NCBI RefSeq assembly: GCF_016625195.1
Contig: NZ_JACVUP010000002.1
Span: 1-64,000, forward strand
Reading direction: 5' to 3'
DNA: 64,000 bases
Source of the DNA: Erwinia sp. S63
GTDB lineage: Bacteria; Pseudomonadota; Gammaproteobacteria; Enterobacterales; Enterobacteriaceae
Part shown: positions 43,644-51,871 of the stretch, piece after piece
Layout of the letters: every line of letters starts with the position of its first letter
Numbering within the stretch: the stretch's first letter is position 1
Notes under the pieces: model-generated
Seen by the model: the letters and a program-made list of their open reading frames with translations, nothing else
Told to the model about the DNA's origin: nothing
Databases searched by the model: none
Made by a program: the position numbers and the translations under genes

Positions 43644-45236
43644 GTGTTAGTTTCCAGCAATATCACTATGCAGTTCGGCAGTAAGCCGCTGTTTGAGAAT
43701 ATCTCCGTTAAGTTTGGCGGCGGTAATCGTTACGGTTTAATCGGTGCGAACGGCAGCGGTAAATCGACCTTCATGAAAATACTGGGCGGCGACCTGGTAC
43801 CGACCAACGGTAATGTTTCACTCGACCCTAACGAGCGTATCGGTAAGTTACGTCAGGACCAGTTTGCCTTTGAGCAATTCAGCGTGCTGGATACGGTGAT
43901 TATGGGTCACGCCGAATTATGGGCGGTGAAGGAAGAGCGCGACCGTATTTATGCTTTGCCAGAAATGAGCGAAGAGGAAGGCTATAAAGTGGCCGACCTG
44001 GAAGTCGAATACGGCGAAATGGATGGTTACAGCGCGGAATCGCGTGCCGGTGAATTATTGCTGGGCGTGGGCATTCCGGTGGAACAGCATTACGGTCCGA
44101 TGAGCGAAATCGCACCCGGTTGGAAATTGCGTGTGCTTTTGGCGCAGGCATTATTCTCAAACCCGGATATTTTGCTGCTCGATGAACCGACGAACAACCT
44201 GGATATTGATACCATTCGTTGGCTGGAGCAGGTGCTTAACGAACGTAACAGTACCATGATTATCATTTCGCATGACCGTCACTTCCTGAATATGGTGTGC
44301 ACACACATGGCGGATCTGGATTACGGTGAACTGCGCGTGTATCCAGGTAATTATGACGAATATATGACCGCGGCGACTCAGGCGCGTGAACGTTTAATTT
44401 CTGATAACGCGAAGAAGAAAGCGCAAATTGCAGACCTGCAATCATTCGTTAGCCGTTTTAGTGCCAACGCCTCTAAATCGCGTCAGGCGACTTCGCGTGC
44501 CAAGCAGATCGATAAAATTAAGCTGGATGAAGTGAAAGCCTCCAGTCGTCAGAACCCTTATATCCGTTTTGATCAGGATAAGAAGCTGTTCCGTAATGCG
44601 CTGGAAGTTGAGGCACTGACGAAAGGTTTCGATAACGGCCCACTGTTTAATAAGCTCAATCTGATGGTTGAAGTCGGTGAGAAAGTGGCCATTCTCGGTG
44701 CCAACGGTATCGGTAAAACCACTTTGCTGAAAACATTGGTCGGCGAATTAACGCCTGACAGCGGCACTGTGAAATGGTCCGAAAATGCGCTGATTGGTTA
44801 TTACGCGCAGGATCACGCAGAAGATTTCGCCGATGACCTGAGCGTTTTCGACTGGATGAGTCAGTGGAAGCAGGAAGGTGATGACGAGCAAGCAGTGCGC
44901 AGTATTCTGGGCCGTCTGCTGTTTGGTCATGATGAAATCAAGAAGCCTGCAAAAGTGCTGTCTGGTGGTGAGAAAGGCCGCATGCTGTTTGGCAAGCTGA
45001 TGATGCAGAAGCCGAACATTTTGATCATGGATGAACCCACTAACCACCTCGATATGGAATCGATTGAGTCGCTTAACCTGGCACTCGAAGGTTACGAAGG
45101 CACACTGATTTTCGTTTCGCATGACCGTGAGTTTGTCAGTTCATTGGCAACCCGCGTGATGGAGATGAAGGGCGATCGCATTATCGACTTCACCGGCAAC
45201 TACGAAGATTATCTGCGCAGTCAGGGTATTGTTTAA
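43644..45236 (+). CDS. ybiT: ABC-F family ATPase YbiT
   Basis: A 530-residue soluble ABC-F protein with two nucleotide-binding domains and no membrane part. Walker A motifs are GANGSGKST near residue 34 and GANGIGKTT near 353. Walker B boxes are [11 protein letters not shown] and [11 protein letters not shown]. The linker between domains (about 245-305) is rich in Arg/Lys ([20 protein letters not shown]). ABC-F proteins act at the ribosomal E site and tune translation. The start is GTG 43644, after AAAGG. Confidence 0.96.
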   Translation: MLVSSNITMQFGSKPLFENISVKFGGGNRYGLIGANGSGKSTFMKILGGDLVPTNGNVSLDPNERIGKLRQDQFAFEQFSVLDTVIMGHAELWAVKEERDRIYALPEMSEEEGYKVADLEVEYGEMDGYSAESRAGELLLGVGIPVEQHYGPMSEIAPGWKLRVLLAQALFSNPDILLLDEPTNNLDIDTIRWLEQVLNERNSTMIIISHDRHFLNMVCTHMADLDYGELRVYPGNYDEYMTAATQARERLISDNAKKKAQIADLQSFVSRFSANASKSRQATSRAKQIDKIKLDEVKASSRQNPYIRFDQDKKLFRNALEVEALTKGFDNGPLFNKLNLMVEVGEKVAILGANGIGKTTLLKTLVGELTPDSGTVKWSENALIGYYAQDHAEDFADDLSVFDWMSQWKQEGDDEQAVRSILGRLLFGHDEIKKPAKVLSGGEKGRMLFGKLMMQKPNILIMDEPTNHLDMESIESLNLALEGYEGTLIFVSHDREFVSSLATRVMEMKGDRIIDFTGNYEDYLRSQGIV

Positions 45237-45261
45237 ATCGTTACATACTCATAGCTTCGTC

Positions 45262-45290
45262 CGCCGCATTCCTGCGGTGGGCGCTTTACT
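45262..45290 (+). repeat. 29-bp exact direct repeat, copy 1
   Basis: Identical to 45387-45415. Each copy contains the small hairpin CCGCA-TTCC-TGCGG. Confidence 0.9.
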
Positions 45291-45386
45291 TTGGCTTGCC
45301 ATTCTTGCCTGAGAGTCTTGCCCCTTCAGGCATAAATGGCGGGCCGCTCCGTAAAGACGGCGTGAATACATCCCTGTAGCCTCGGT

Positions 45387-45415
45387 CGCCGCATTCCTGC
45401 GGTGGGCGCTTTACT
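45387..45415 (+). repeat. 29-bp exact direct repeat, copy 2
   Basis: Identical to 45262-45290, 125 bp apart start to start. Confidence 0.9.
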
Positions 45416-45596
45416 CCGGACCCACCATTCCTGCCTTTATCAATATTTGTGCTCTCTGTTGGTTAATTCAGTCTGCACGGCCTATGCGGTTTAAACAGCA
45501 ACAGCATAGGTTACAGGGAAGATAAGGTTCGCCCGAAGAGCAAAGCGTCTGGGCCACGGATGGCCCAGCCGATCGGCATGGATGCCGGTTTCCTTT

Positions 45597-45647
45597 GCGA
45601 TCGGGCGGACCTTATCTGACCCTGCACCAGACCTTCAGCGAAAACAG
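45597..45647 (+). repeat. 51-bp imperfect direct repeat, copy 1
   Basis: Begins GCGATCGGGC and contains CTGACCCTGCAC and GACCTTCAGCGAAA; matches 45700-45750 at all but a few positions. Confidence 0.85.
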
Positions 45648-45699
45648 CCAAACCCACTATCATCCCTGCAGACGCGGCCGCTAAATCCTTGGTAACTTT

Positions 45700-45750
45700 G
45701 CGATCGGGCTAACCTTAACTGACCCTGCACCCGACCTTCAGCGAAACCAG
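45700..45750 (+). repeat. 51-bp imperfect direct repeat, copy 2
   Basis: Second copy of the 45597-45647 unit, ending 15 bp before the stop of the aldehyde dehydrogenase gene. Confidence 0.85.
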
Positions 45751-45764
45751 TGAAACCACCCAAA

Positions 45765-47204
45765 CTAACCAATCTGCCCAATATTCACATACTGGGTTTC
45801 CAGATACTCTTCCAACCCAACATCCGCGCCTTCGCGCCCTAATCCTGACGCTTTCACACCACCAAACGGCGCCACCTCTGTCGAGATAATCCCTTCATTA
45901 ACGCCAACCATGCCACTCTCCAGTTGTGGAGTCACGCGTAGCGCCCGCGCCAGATCACGCGTAAACAGATAAGCGGCCAGCCCATACGGCGTATTGTTGG
46001 CGCGTTCGATCACTTCCTGTTCCGTACTGAAACGGAAGCAGGCCGCAACCGGTCCAAATGTCTCTTCGTGTGCCAGACGCATCTGCTCATTGGCATCGGC
46101 CAGCACCGTGGGCTGGTAAAAGCTGCCACCCAACGCATGACGTTCACCACCGCAAACCAAACGCGCACCGTGCTGCAAGGCATCCTGCACATGCGCTTCG
46201 ACTTTCTCCATAGCACGTTGATGAATCAGCGGCCCTTGCTGTGCGCCCGGCGTCAGACCCGGCGCGACTTTCAACGCGTTTGCCGCTGCAGCCAATTTGG
46301 TGACGAATTGATCATACACGCCATCCTGCACGTAAAAGCGGTTCACGCAGATACAGGTCTGCCCACTGTTACGGAATTTGGCTGCCATAGCGCTTTCGAT
46401 TGCCGCATCAATATCGGCATCATCGAACACAATAAATGGGGCATTGCCGCCCAGTTCCAGTGACAGCTTCTTCACTGAGCTGGCGGCATCACGCATCAGC
46501 AACTGACCCACAGCCGTTGAACCGGTGAAGGAAATTTTACGCACCGTATCGTGGTGCGTCAGCGTATGACCAATCTCCACTGTTTCGCCGCTCACTGCGT
46601 TCAGCACACCGGCCGGGACGCCGGCCTGTTCCGCCAGCACCAACAGGGCAAAAGCCGACAGCGGTGTTTCATTGGCTGGTTTAACGATTGCAGTACAACC
46701 GGCGGCCAGCGCCGGGCCCAGCTTGCGCGTCAACATCGCCAGTGGGAAATTCCACGGTGTAATCGCGGCGACTACGCCCACCGGCTGCTTCAGCGTCAGG
46801 ATCAGATTACCGGCCTTGGTTGAAGGGATCGTCTTGCCGTTGGCACGCTTGCCTTCCTCGGCAAACCACTCAATAAAACTGGCGGCGTAAAGCACTTCGC
46901 CACGCGCTTCAGCCAGCACTTTTCCTTGTTCCTGCACCACCAACTGCGCCAGCGGTTCCTGATTCTCGATAATCAATTGATACCAGCGCTGCAAGATTGC
47001 AGCGCGCGCTTTGGCGGTTAAGGCACGCCAGGCGGGCAGGGCGGCGGCGGCGGCATCAATGGCGCGGTTGGTTTCCGCCGCGCCAACGTTAGCGACCTGC
47101 GCCACCACGCTGTTGTCGGCCGGATTGGTCACATCATAAGTGCGATCGCTCTCCAGCCATTGTCCATTGCAATACCAGCCAGTACGCAGCAGTGAAGATG
47201 TCAT
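45765..47204 (-). CDS. NAD(P)-dependent aldehyde dehydrogenase (succinate-semialdehyde dehydrogenase-like)
   Basis: A 479-residue aldehyde dehydrogenase of the GabD/SSADH branch. The catalytic Cys is in FRNSGQTCICVNRF, the general-base Glu in LELGGNAPF, the cofactor-binding Asn in TPWNFPLAML and the C-terminal EVAPFGGVKASGLGREG is complete. It oxidises an aldehyde to the acid; the true substrate is unknown. Last gene of a four-gene operon, its ATG overlapping the aldo/keto reductase stop by four bases. Confidence 0.92.
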   Translation of the reverse strand: MTSSLLRTGWYCNGQWLESDRTYDVTNPADNSVVAQVANVGAAETNRAIDAAAAALPAWRALTAKARAAILQRWYQLIIENQEPLAQLVVQEQGKVLAEARGEVLYAASFIEWFAEEGKRANGKTIPSTKAGNLILTLKQPVGVVAAITPWNFPLAMLTRKLGPALAAGCTAIVKPANETPLSAFALLVLAEQAGVPAGVLNAVSGETVEIGHTLTHHDTVRKISFTGSTAVGQLLMRDAASSVKKLSLELGGNAPFIVFDDADIDAAIESAMAAKFRNSGQTCICVNRFYVQDGVYDQFVTKLAAAANALKVAPGLTPGAQQGPLIHQRAMEKVEAHVQDALQHGARLVCGGERHALGGSFYQPTVLADANEQMRLAHEETFGPVAACFRFSTEQEVIERANNTPYGLAAYLFTRDLARALRVTPQLESGMVGVNEGIISTEVAPFGGVKASGLGREGADVGLEEYLETQYVNIGQIG

Positions 47205-48250
47205 GCGATATTCCTTGCAGATTGAAGTGCGTTATCCGTAAACACCGTGCGCGCAGCACGGCTATGACGGGCGATACGTTTACCTGCGGTGTAATCGTTG
47301 ATCACATCGCACGGCGTGTAGTTGCGTTCCAGTTCGAAGCGCTCTTCGCTATCCAGCGGGGTATGCAGTGCCGCAATAGCGCTATCGAGTTGGGCGACGC
47401 TGTCTGCGCCTACCAGCATCGAATCCACGCCTGGATGGGACAGCACCCAGGCCTGAGCAATCTGCGCGCTGGTTAATCCACGTGCGGCGGCGACACGGCC
47501 GACGGATTCGGCAATCTGAATCGAGGCTTCATCGGCATACATTTCACGGGTGAAGAAATCAGTTTGATTGCGGATGGATTGCGCATCACCGCTTAACAGC
47601 CCGCGCGCCAGTGGGCTAAACACGGAAACACCCAAGCCTTGATCGCGACAGAACGGCATCATTTCGCGTTCCTCCTCGCGGTAGGCGCAGTTCAGCTGCA
47701 GCTGCATATTGATCGGTTTCACAAACCCGTTGCGCTCGCAGCACCACAAAATCTTCGCCAGCTGCCAGCAATACATGGTGGAAACTCCCACGTAACGTGC
47801 TTTGCCACTGCGCACAATGCTGTTCATCGCTTCCCATGTCTCTTCGATCGGTGTGTTCACGTCGAAATAGTGCAGCATGTAGACATCAACATAGTCGGTG
47901 CCAAGGCGGCGCAGGCTGCCATCGATACTGTCGAGAATGTGTTTACGCGAGTGGCCCTGATTGTTCTGTCCCCCGCCAAGTGGATAACCCACTTTGGTGG
48001 TCAGCACCAACTCATCACGTTGGGCGATGCGTTTGAGCACGCGGCCTACTACCTCTTCACCGGCACCGCTGGAGTAGAAGTCAGCCAGATCGATAAAGTT
48101 GATACCGTTTTCCAGCGCGTGACGAATAATCGGCTCGCTTTGCGCCTCGTCAAAAATCCATGGTTTCCAGCTCTTGCTGCCCATATTCATGGTGCCGAGG
48201 CAAAGACGCGACACCTGCAAACCGCTGTGGCCCAGTTTGATGTATTCCAT
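47201..48250 (-). CDS. Aldo/keto reductase
   Basis: A 349-residue NADPH-dependent reductase of the AKR superfamily (YajO/voltage-gated-channel-beta-like). The catalytic tetrad is visible as Asp and Tyr in DLADFYSSGAGEEVVG, Lys in LTTKVGYPL and His in VYMLHYFD. The C-terminal cofactor site includes SMLVGADSVAQLDSAI. The ATG at 48250 follows AGGAG; the frame from 48307 starts inside the Fae gene. Third gene of the operon; the reduced carbonyl compound is unknown. Confidence 0.92.
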   Translation of the reverse strand: MEYIKLGHSGLQVSRLCLGTMNMGSKSWKPWIFDEAQSEPIIRHALENGINFIDLADFYSSGAGEEVVGRVLKRIAQRDELVLTTKVGYPLGGGQNNQGHSRKHILDSIDGSLRRLGTDYVDVYMLHYFDVNTPIEETWEAMNSIVRSGKARYVGVSTMYCWQLAKILWCCERNGFVKPINMQLQLNCAYREEEREMMPFCRDQGLGVSVFSPLARGLLSGDAQSIRNQTDFFTREMYADEASIQIAESVGRVAAARGLTSAQIAQAWVLSHPGVDSMLVGADSVAQLDSAIAALHTPLDSEERFELERNYTPCDVINDYTAGKRIARHSRAARTVFTDNALQSARNIA

Positions 48251-48263
48251 GCTGCAACTCCTG

Positions 48264-48764
48264 CTACTTCGGGGAATAAAAGGGATTGCCCAACTCGGGC
48301 AGGGCATTAATCAACTGCTGGCGGCCCGGCAGCTTTTCCATCGCCGCTTCTATCGCCACTTTGCAGGCGCGATAGTTGTTAGCGAACACTTCATCGAGAT
48401 CGGTACAGCCAGGATTGACCCAGTTAGCGGTGACAATGCACCACTCATCTTCGGCTTCCGGCGGCAGCGTGCCCTGCAACTGTGCCTCGGTCACGGCTTT
48501 AGCAATCGCCGCCTGTGATGCGCCCCAGGTGGCATTGCCGTGCAGATCGCTACTGATAGCAGCTTTGTTGACATACAGCGTCATCGGCTTGGCTGGCACA
48601 TTGGGTTTGATCACCACCATAAACGGGCAGTGGCCTTGTGAAGGCGTCGCCAGGCTGGTGGAGAACGCCTGACCCACCACGCCGTTGCGCGGTCCAATCA
48701 TGATATTGATGTGCGATGCGTTAACGCCGTCGCCTGCGAAGCCTTCACCGATATACATTTCCAT
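48264..48764 (-). CDS. Formaldehyde-activating enzyme (Fae) family protein
   Basis: A 166-residue Fae homologue. The family core GEGFAGDGVNASHINIMIGP is at the N-terminus, with the catalytic histidine as His18, followed by PNVPAKPMTLYVNKAAI. In methylotrophs Fae joins formaldehyde to tetrahydromethanopterin, a cofactor not expected in enterobacteria, so this member probably acts on another aldehyde-pterin or aldehyde-acceptor pair, or differently altogether. The ATG at 48764 is five bases from GGAGG and is preferred to 48767. It sits between a transporter gene and two aldehyde/carbonyl-handling enzymes. Confidence 0.88.
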   Translation of the reverse strand: MEMYIGEGFAGDGVNASHINIMIGPRNGVVGQAFSTSLATPSQGHCPFMVVIKPNVPAKPMTLYVNKAAISSDLHGNATWGASQAAIAKAVTEAQLQGTLPPEAEDEWCIVTANWVNPGCTDLDEVFANNYRACKVAIEAAMEKLPGRQQLINALPELGNPFYSPK

Positions 48765-48776
48765 CATTGCCTCCAG

Positions 48777-50141
48777 TTACAGATGTTGTGTTGAAGTTGA
48801 AGCGTTAGGGCTGAGCGCTTTATCCACTGCCGGGGTCTCCTGAGAGGCGTCAGTGAGCGTCAGACCTTTGGTCTCGGGTGCCCAGGCGATGGACACCAGC
48901 GCGCCGAGTACCAGAATCGCCGCCAGCAAACCCATGGTGCCGGCGATGCCGTAATTGACGATGGCGAGTGGCAGTAGCAGCGTGCCGACCGCCGAGCCCA
49001 GTCGGCTCATTGAGGTGGCGAAACCCACGCCGCGAGAGCGCACATCGGTCGGGAAGCTCTCTGCCGGGAATACGCCTACCAGGTTGCTCACGGCCGACAT
49101 AATCAGCGTGAAAGCGGCAAACAGCAGAATCAGCCAGATCCCGGGACTGTTGTGCAGCAGGCTCAGTAGCAGCAAACAGGTCGCAAGGAAAATAAAGGAA
49201 CCGATCAGGAAGCCTCGACGCGAGCACATCGCCGTTAGCACGATGCCCAGCACCGCTCCCACCAGCAGCAGACCGCTTAGCAGCAGGTCAGTGGCAAAGC
49301 CTTGATCCAATCCCATCTCGCGCAGGATGGCGGGCAGGAAGGTATAGATGGCGAAATAGGGGATCACCAGGCAGACAAAGAACAGACAGTTAAAGGCGGT
49401 GCGACGACGATAGCGCGGGCGGAACAGTGCGCTCAGGCTGCCATCCTGCTCCTGCTGTTTCTCTTCCTGCAAGGTGACGTGCGAGCCAAATAAACGATGA
49501 ACGATAGCCATGGCTTCCTCGCGTCGACCGCGACGCAGTAACCAGCGCGGGGATTCCGGCGTACCAATACGCAACAACAAGATCGCCAGCGCCGGCAGGG
49601 CAGAGGACGCGAGTAACCAGCGCCAGCCATCAACATGCGCCTGCAGTGCCAGATGTCCGGCAAAGCTGGCGGCGACGTAGCCGACCGTCCAGAGCACGCT
49701 GAAGGCACCCAATAGCACACCGCGATGTTTGCGCGGGGCGAACTCCGCCAGAATGGTATGGCCGACCGAGAAGTCACCGCCTAAGCCAAAGCCAATCAGC
49801 ACGCGCAGCAGGAACAGTTGCTCCGCCGACTGGGCAAAAAACTGCATGCCGGATGCCAGGGTAATCAGGATAAAGCTGAAGCAGAAAATCTTCTGGCGGC
49901 CAACGCTGTCGGCGATCCAGCCGAGAATCAGGCTGCCGAGGAACAATCCAATCAACGCCGAGCTGCCAATCATGCCTTGCCAGAACGGCGTGAGTGACAT
50001 TTGCGGCGTCATTTGTGTCAGCGCGAAGCCAACGGAACCGAGAATATAGCCATCGGTGAGGTGCGCACCGAAGGTGAGCCCGGTGATTTTGAGGTGAAAG
50101 CGATTTAAGGGTACATCATCCATCAGAGTCGTTTGCGTCAT
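48777..50141 (-). CDS. MFS transporter (aromatic acid / metabolite:H+ symporter-like)
   Basis: A 454-residue inner-membrane transporter with twelve predicted membrane segments. Family signatures are GWIADSVGRQKIF between segments 2 and 3, GFGLGGDFSVGHTILAEFAPRKHRG around segment 4-5 and the second-half GVFPAESFPTDVRSRGVG. It resembles sugar-porter/AAHS symporters for organic acids. First gene of the Fae operon, with AAGGAGGAAGG before the ATG; it probably imports the compound the enzymes process. Confidence 0.9.
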   Translation of the reverse strand: MTQTTLMDDVPLNRFHLKITGLTFGAHLTDGYILGSVGFALTQMTPQMSLTPFWQGMIGSSALIGLFLGSLILGWIADSVGRQKIFCFSFILITLASGMQFFAQSAEQLFLLRVLIGFGLGGDFSVGHTILAEFAPRKHRGVLLGAFSVLWTVGYVAASFAGHLALQAHVDGWRWLLASSALPALAILLLRIGTPESPRWLLRRGRREEAMAIVHRLFGSHVTLQEEKQQEQDGSLSALFRPRYRRRTAFNCLFFVCLVIPYFAIYTFLPAILREMGLDQGFATDLLLSGLLLVGAVLGIVLTAMCSRRGFLIGSFIFLATCLLLLSLLHNSPGIWLILLFAAFTLIMSAVSNLVGVFPAESFPTDVRSRGVGFATSMSRLGSAVGTLLLPLAIVNYGIAGTMGLLAAILVLGALVSIAWAPETKGLTLTDASQETPAVDKALSPNASTSTQHL

Positions 50142-50362
50142 GTTCCTTCCTCCTTCGGGGAGAGATGGTTGTTATTTTATTGTTATCTGGATGAGAAGTT
50201 ACTGTGACATTGGAGCCGGGTGCAGGCCAGTGCGAAAAAGTCATACCCCTATTCCGCAATTTCCTGTGATTGCACTCAAAAATTTAGGTTTACGTTCTCC
50301 GTTACCGTCTGGGTTGTGATTAGATTGGCGCGATGTTTTACCGCCTGGCTGCTGGAGTCAGA

Positions 50363-51280
50363 ATGAGAAAGTTGCCTTCACTCAGTATGTTACGGCTGTT
50401 CGAAGAGACCTGTCGTACGCTGAGCTTCAGTAAAGCCGCCGATGCTTTGTTCATGACGCAGAGCGCCGCCAGCCGCCAGATGCGCCAGCTGGAAACCTTC
50501 CTTGGCAAAGACCTGTTCGTGCGAAGCCACAGTGGATTGATGCTGACGCCGGAAGCCATCCAACTGCTACCCGTGGTACGTCAGTCACTGGATTTGCTGG
50601 AAGAAGGTGTACGCAGCGTGCAGCAGCACAACCCCCGCCAGCACCTGCGTTTACAGGTCGCTCCTACCTTTGCCACGCGTTGGTTAGCGCCGCGTCTGGT
50701 GTCATTGCGTCAACAGCATCGTCAGCTGCAAATCATGCTGATCAGTGAAGCGCGGCAGAAATACAGCGACTTCGACTGCGCCATTCGTTTTGGCTCGCAG
50801 CAGGATGCGCAAGAGGCGGGCGCGGAAGGCGAATGGCTGTGCCATGAAACTTTGGTGCTGGTGGGTAGTCCGCTGTTGATGCTGGATGGCATCTGGCCAG
50901 ATATCAGCCTGATGCCACAGTTGCACGTGTTGAATGGCGATAGTCGGCTGGATAACTGGTCGCGCTGGTATCAGGCCTGCGGCGAAACTGCGCCGCCGGA
51001 AGATAACGGACTGGCGTTTAGCACGCAGGATCAGGTGATCAATGCCTGTGTCACCGGTGCAGGTTTTGCCGTGCTGGATCGTGCCATGGTGCGTAACGAA
51101 CTCAGCAACGGTGTGTTGGTTCAGATTTCGCCGCAGTTGCTTTCTAGCGCTAACGGATACTGGCTGGAGGTGCCTTACGGTAAACAGATGTTACCGCGCG
51201 TGGCGGTATTTCGGGATTGGCTGCTGGCGGAGATGCAACGTTTCAACGCTGCCACGCCCGCAGCCAGCGTTATCCTTTAG
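50363..51280 (+). CDS. LysR-family regulator (GcvA-like)
   Basis: A 305-residue LysR protein of the GcvA group: helix-turn-helix at about 5-65 (SFSKAADALFMTQSAASRQMRQL) and an effector domain with the GcvA-type FATRWLAPRL. ATG 50363 after GGAG is chosen over the ATG at 50333, which has no ribosome site. It is divergent from the transporter-Fae operon and 18 bp upstream of ygcP, so it may be cotranscribed with the antiterminator gene. Its target is either or both neighbouring operons. Confidence 0.9.
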   Translation: MRKLPSLSMLRLFEETCRTLSFSKAADALFMTQSAASRQMRQLETFLGKDLFVRSHSGLMLTPEAIQLLPVVRQSLDLLEEGVRSVQQHNPRQHLRLQVAPTFATRWLAPRLVSLRQQHRQLQIMLISEARQKYSDFDCAIRFGSQQDAQEAGAEGEWLCHETLVLVGSPLLMLDGIWPDISLMPQLHVLNGDSRLDNWSRWYQACGETAPPEDNGLAFSTQDQVINACVTGAGFAVLDRAMVRNELSNGVLVQISPQLLSSANGYWLEVPYGKQMLPRVAVFRDWLLAEMQRFNAATPAASVIL

Positions 51281-51298
51281 TGAAAAGGTGGGTGTGCA

Positions 51299-51871
51299 GT
51301 GGATTTAGTTGAATTGTTAAAGAGCTCGCCGGTGGTCGCCGCCGTCAAAGATGCGCAAAGCCTGCAACAGGCGATTGACTCACCTTGCCAGGTGGTGTCG
51401 GTGCTGTACGGCAACATATGCAACATCGGGCGTATCGTCGGGCAGATAAAACAGGCTGGGAAAATCGCCTTTGTGCACGTTGATCTGCTGGAAGGCAGTT
51501 CGCGTCAGGAAGTGGTGATCCAGTTCCTGAAAATCGTGACGCAGGCCGATGGCATCATCAGTACCAAACCGGCGATGCTGAAAGCCGCGCGTCAGCACGG
51601 TTTCTGGGCAATCCATCGCCTGTTCGTACTGGATTCCATCTCCTTCAACAACATTGATAAACAGGTCGCGCAGTCGCAGCCCGACATTGTGGAGATCCTG
51701 CCTGGCTGCATGCCGAAAGTGCTGGGCTGGATCACCGAGCGCATCAGCCAGCCAATCATTGCTGGCGGGCTGGTGTGCGACGAAGAGGATGCACAGCTGG
51801 CGTTAGCGGCGGGCGCGCTGGCAGTTTCGACCACCAACGCTGGCGTCTGGCCATTGGCGCAGCGACGCTAA
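51299..51871 (+). CDS. ygcP: GlpP-family RNA-binding antiterminator YgcP
   Basis: A 190-residue protein of the glycerol-3-phosphate-responsive antiterminator family, with a TIM-barrel fold: SVLYGNICNIGRIVGQIK, FVHVDLLEG, GIISTKPAMLKAA, DIVEILPGCMPKVLGWI, PIIAGGLV. In Bacillus, GlpP with glycerol-3-phosphate reads through a leader terminator of glpD. Here the best RNA targets are the two leader terminators at 54612-54665 and 54901-54957. Starts with GTG 51299 after AAAAGGTGGG. It overlaps the 3' end of convergent ygcE by four bases and may be cotranscribed with the upstream LysR gene. Confidence 0.9.
   Translation: MDLVELLKSSPVVAAVKDAQSLQQAIDSPCQVVSVLYGNICNIGRIVGQIKQAGKIAFVHVDLLEGSSRQEVVIQFLKIVTQADGIISTKPAMLKAARQHGFWAIHRLFVLDSISFNNIDKQVAQSQPDIVEILPGCMPKVLGWITERISQPIIAGGLVCDEEDAQLALAAGALAVSTTNAGVWPLAQRR

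Larger units (their letters stand above)
45237..45764. repeat. Gene-free repeat-rich region between ybiT and the aldehyde dehydrogenase
   Basis: 528 bp with no supported gene, containing a 29-bp exact direct repeat and a 51-bp imperfect direct repeat listed separately. It also has a hairpin GGGCCA-CGGA-TGGCCC (45551-45566). Confidence 0.75.

Noticed and set aside
45262-45415. CRISPR-like spaced repeats
   Set aside because: Only two copies 125 bp apart with no regular spacers and no cas genes in the window.
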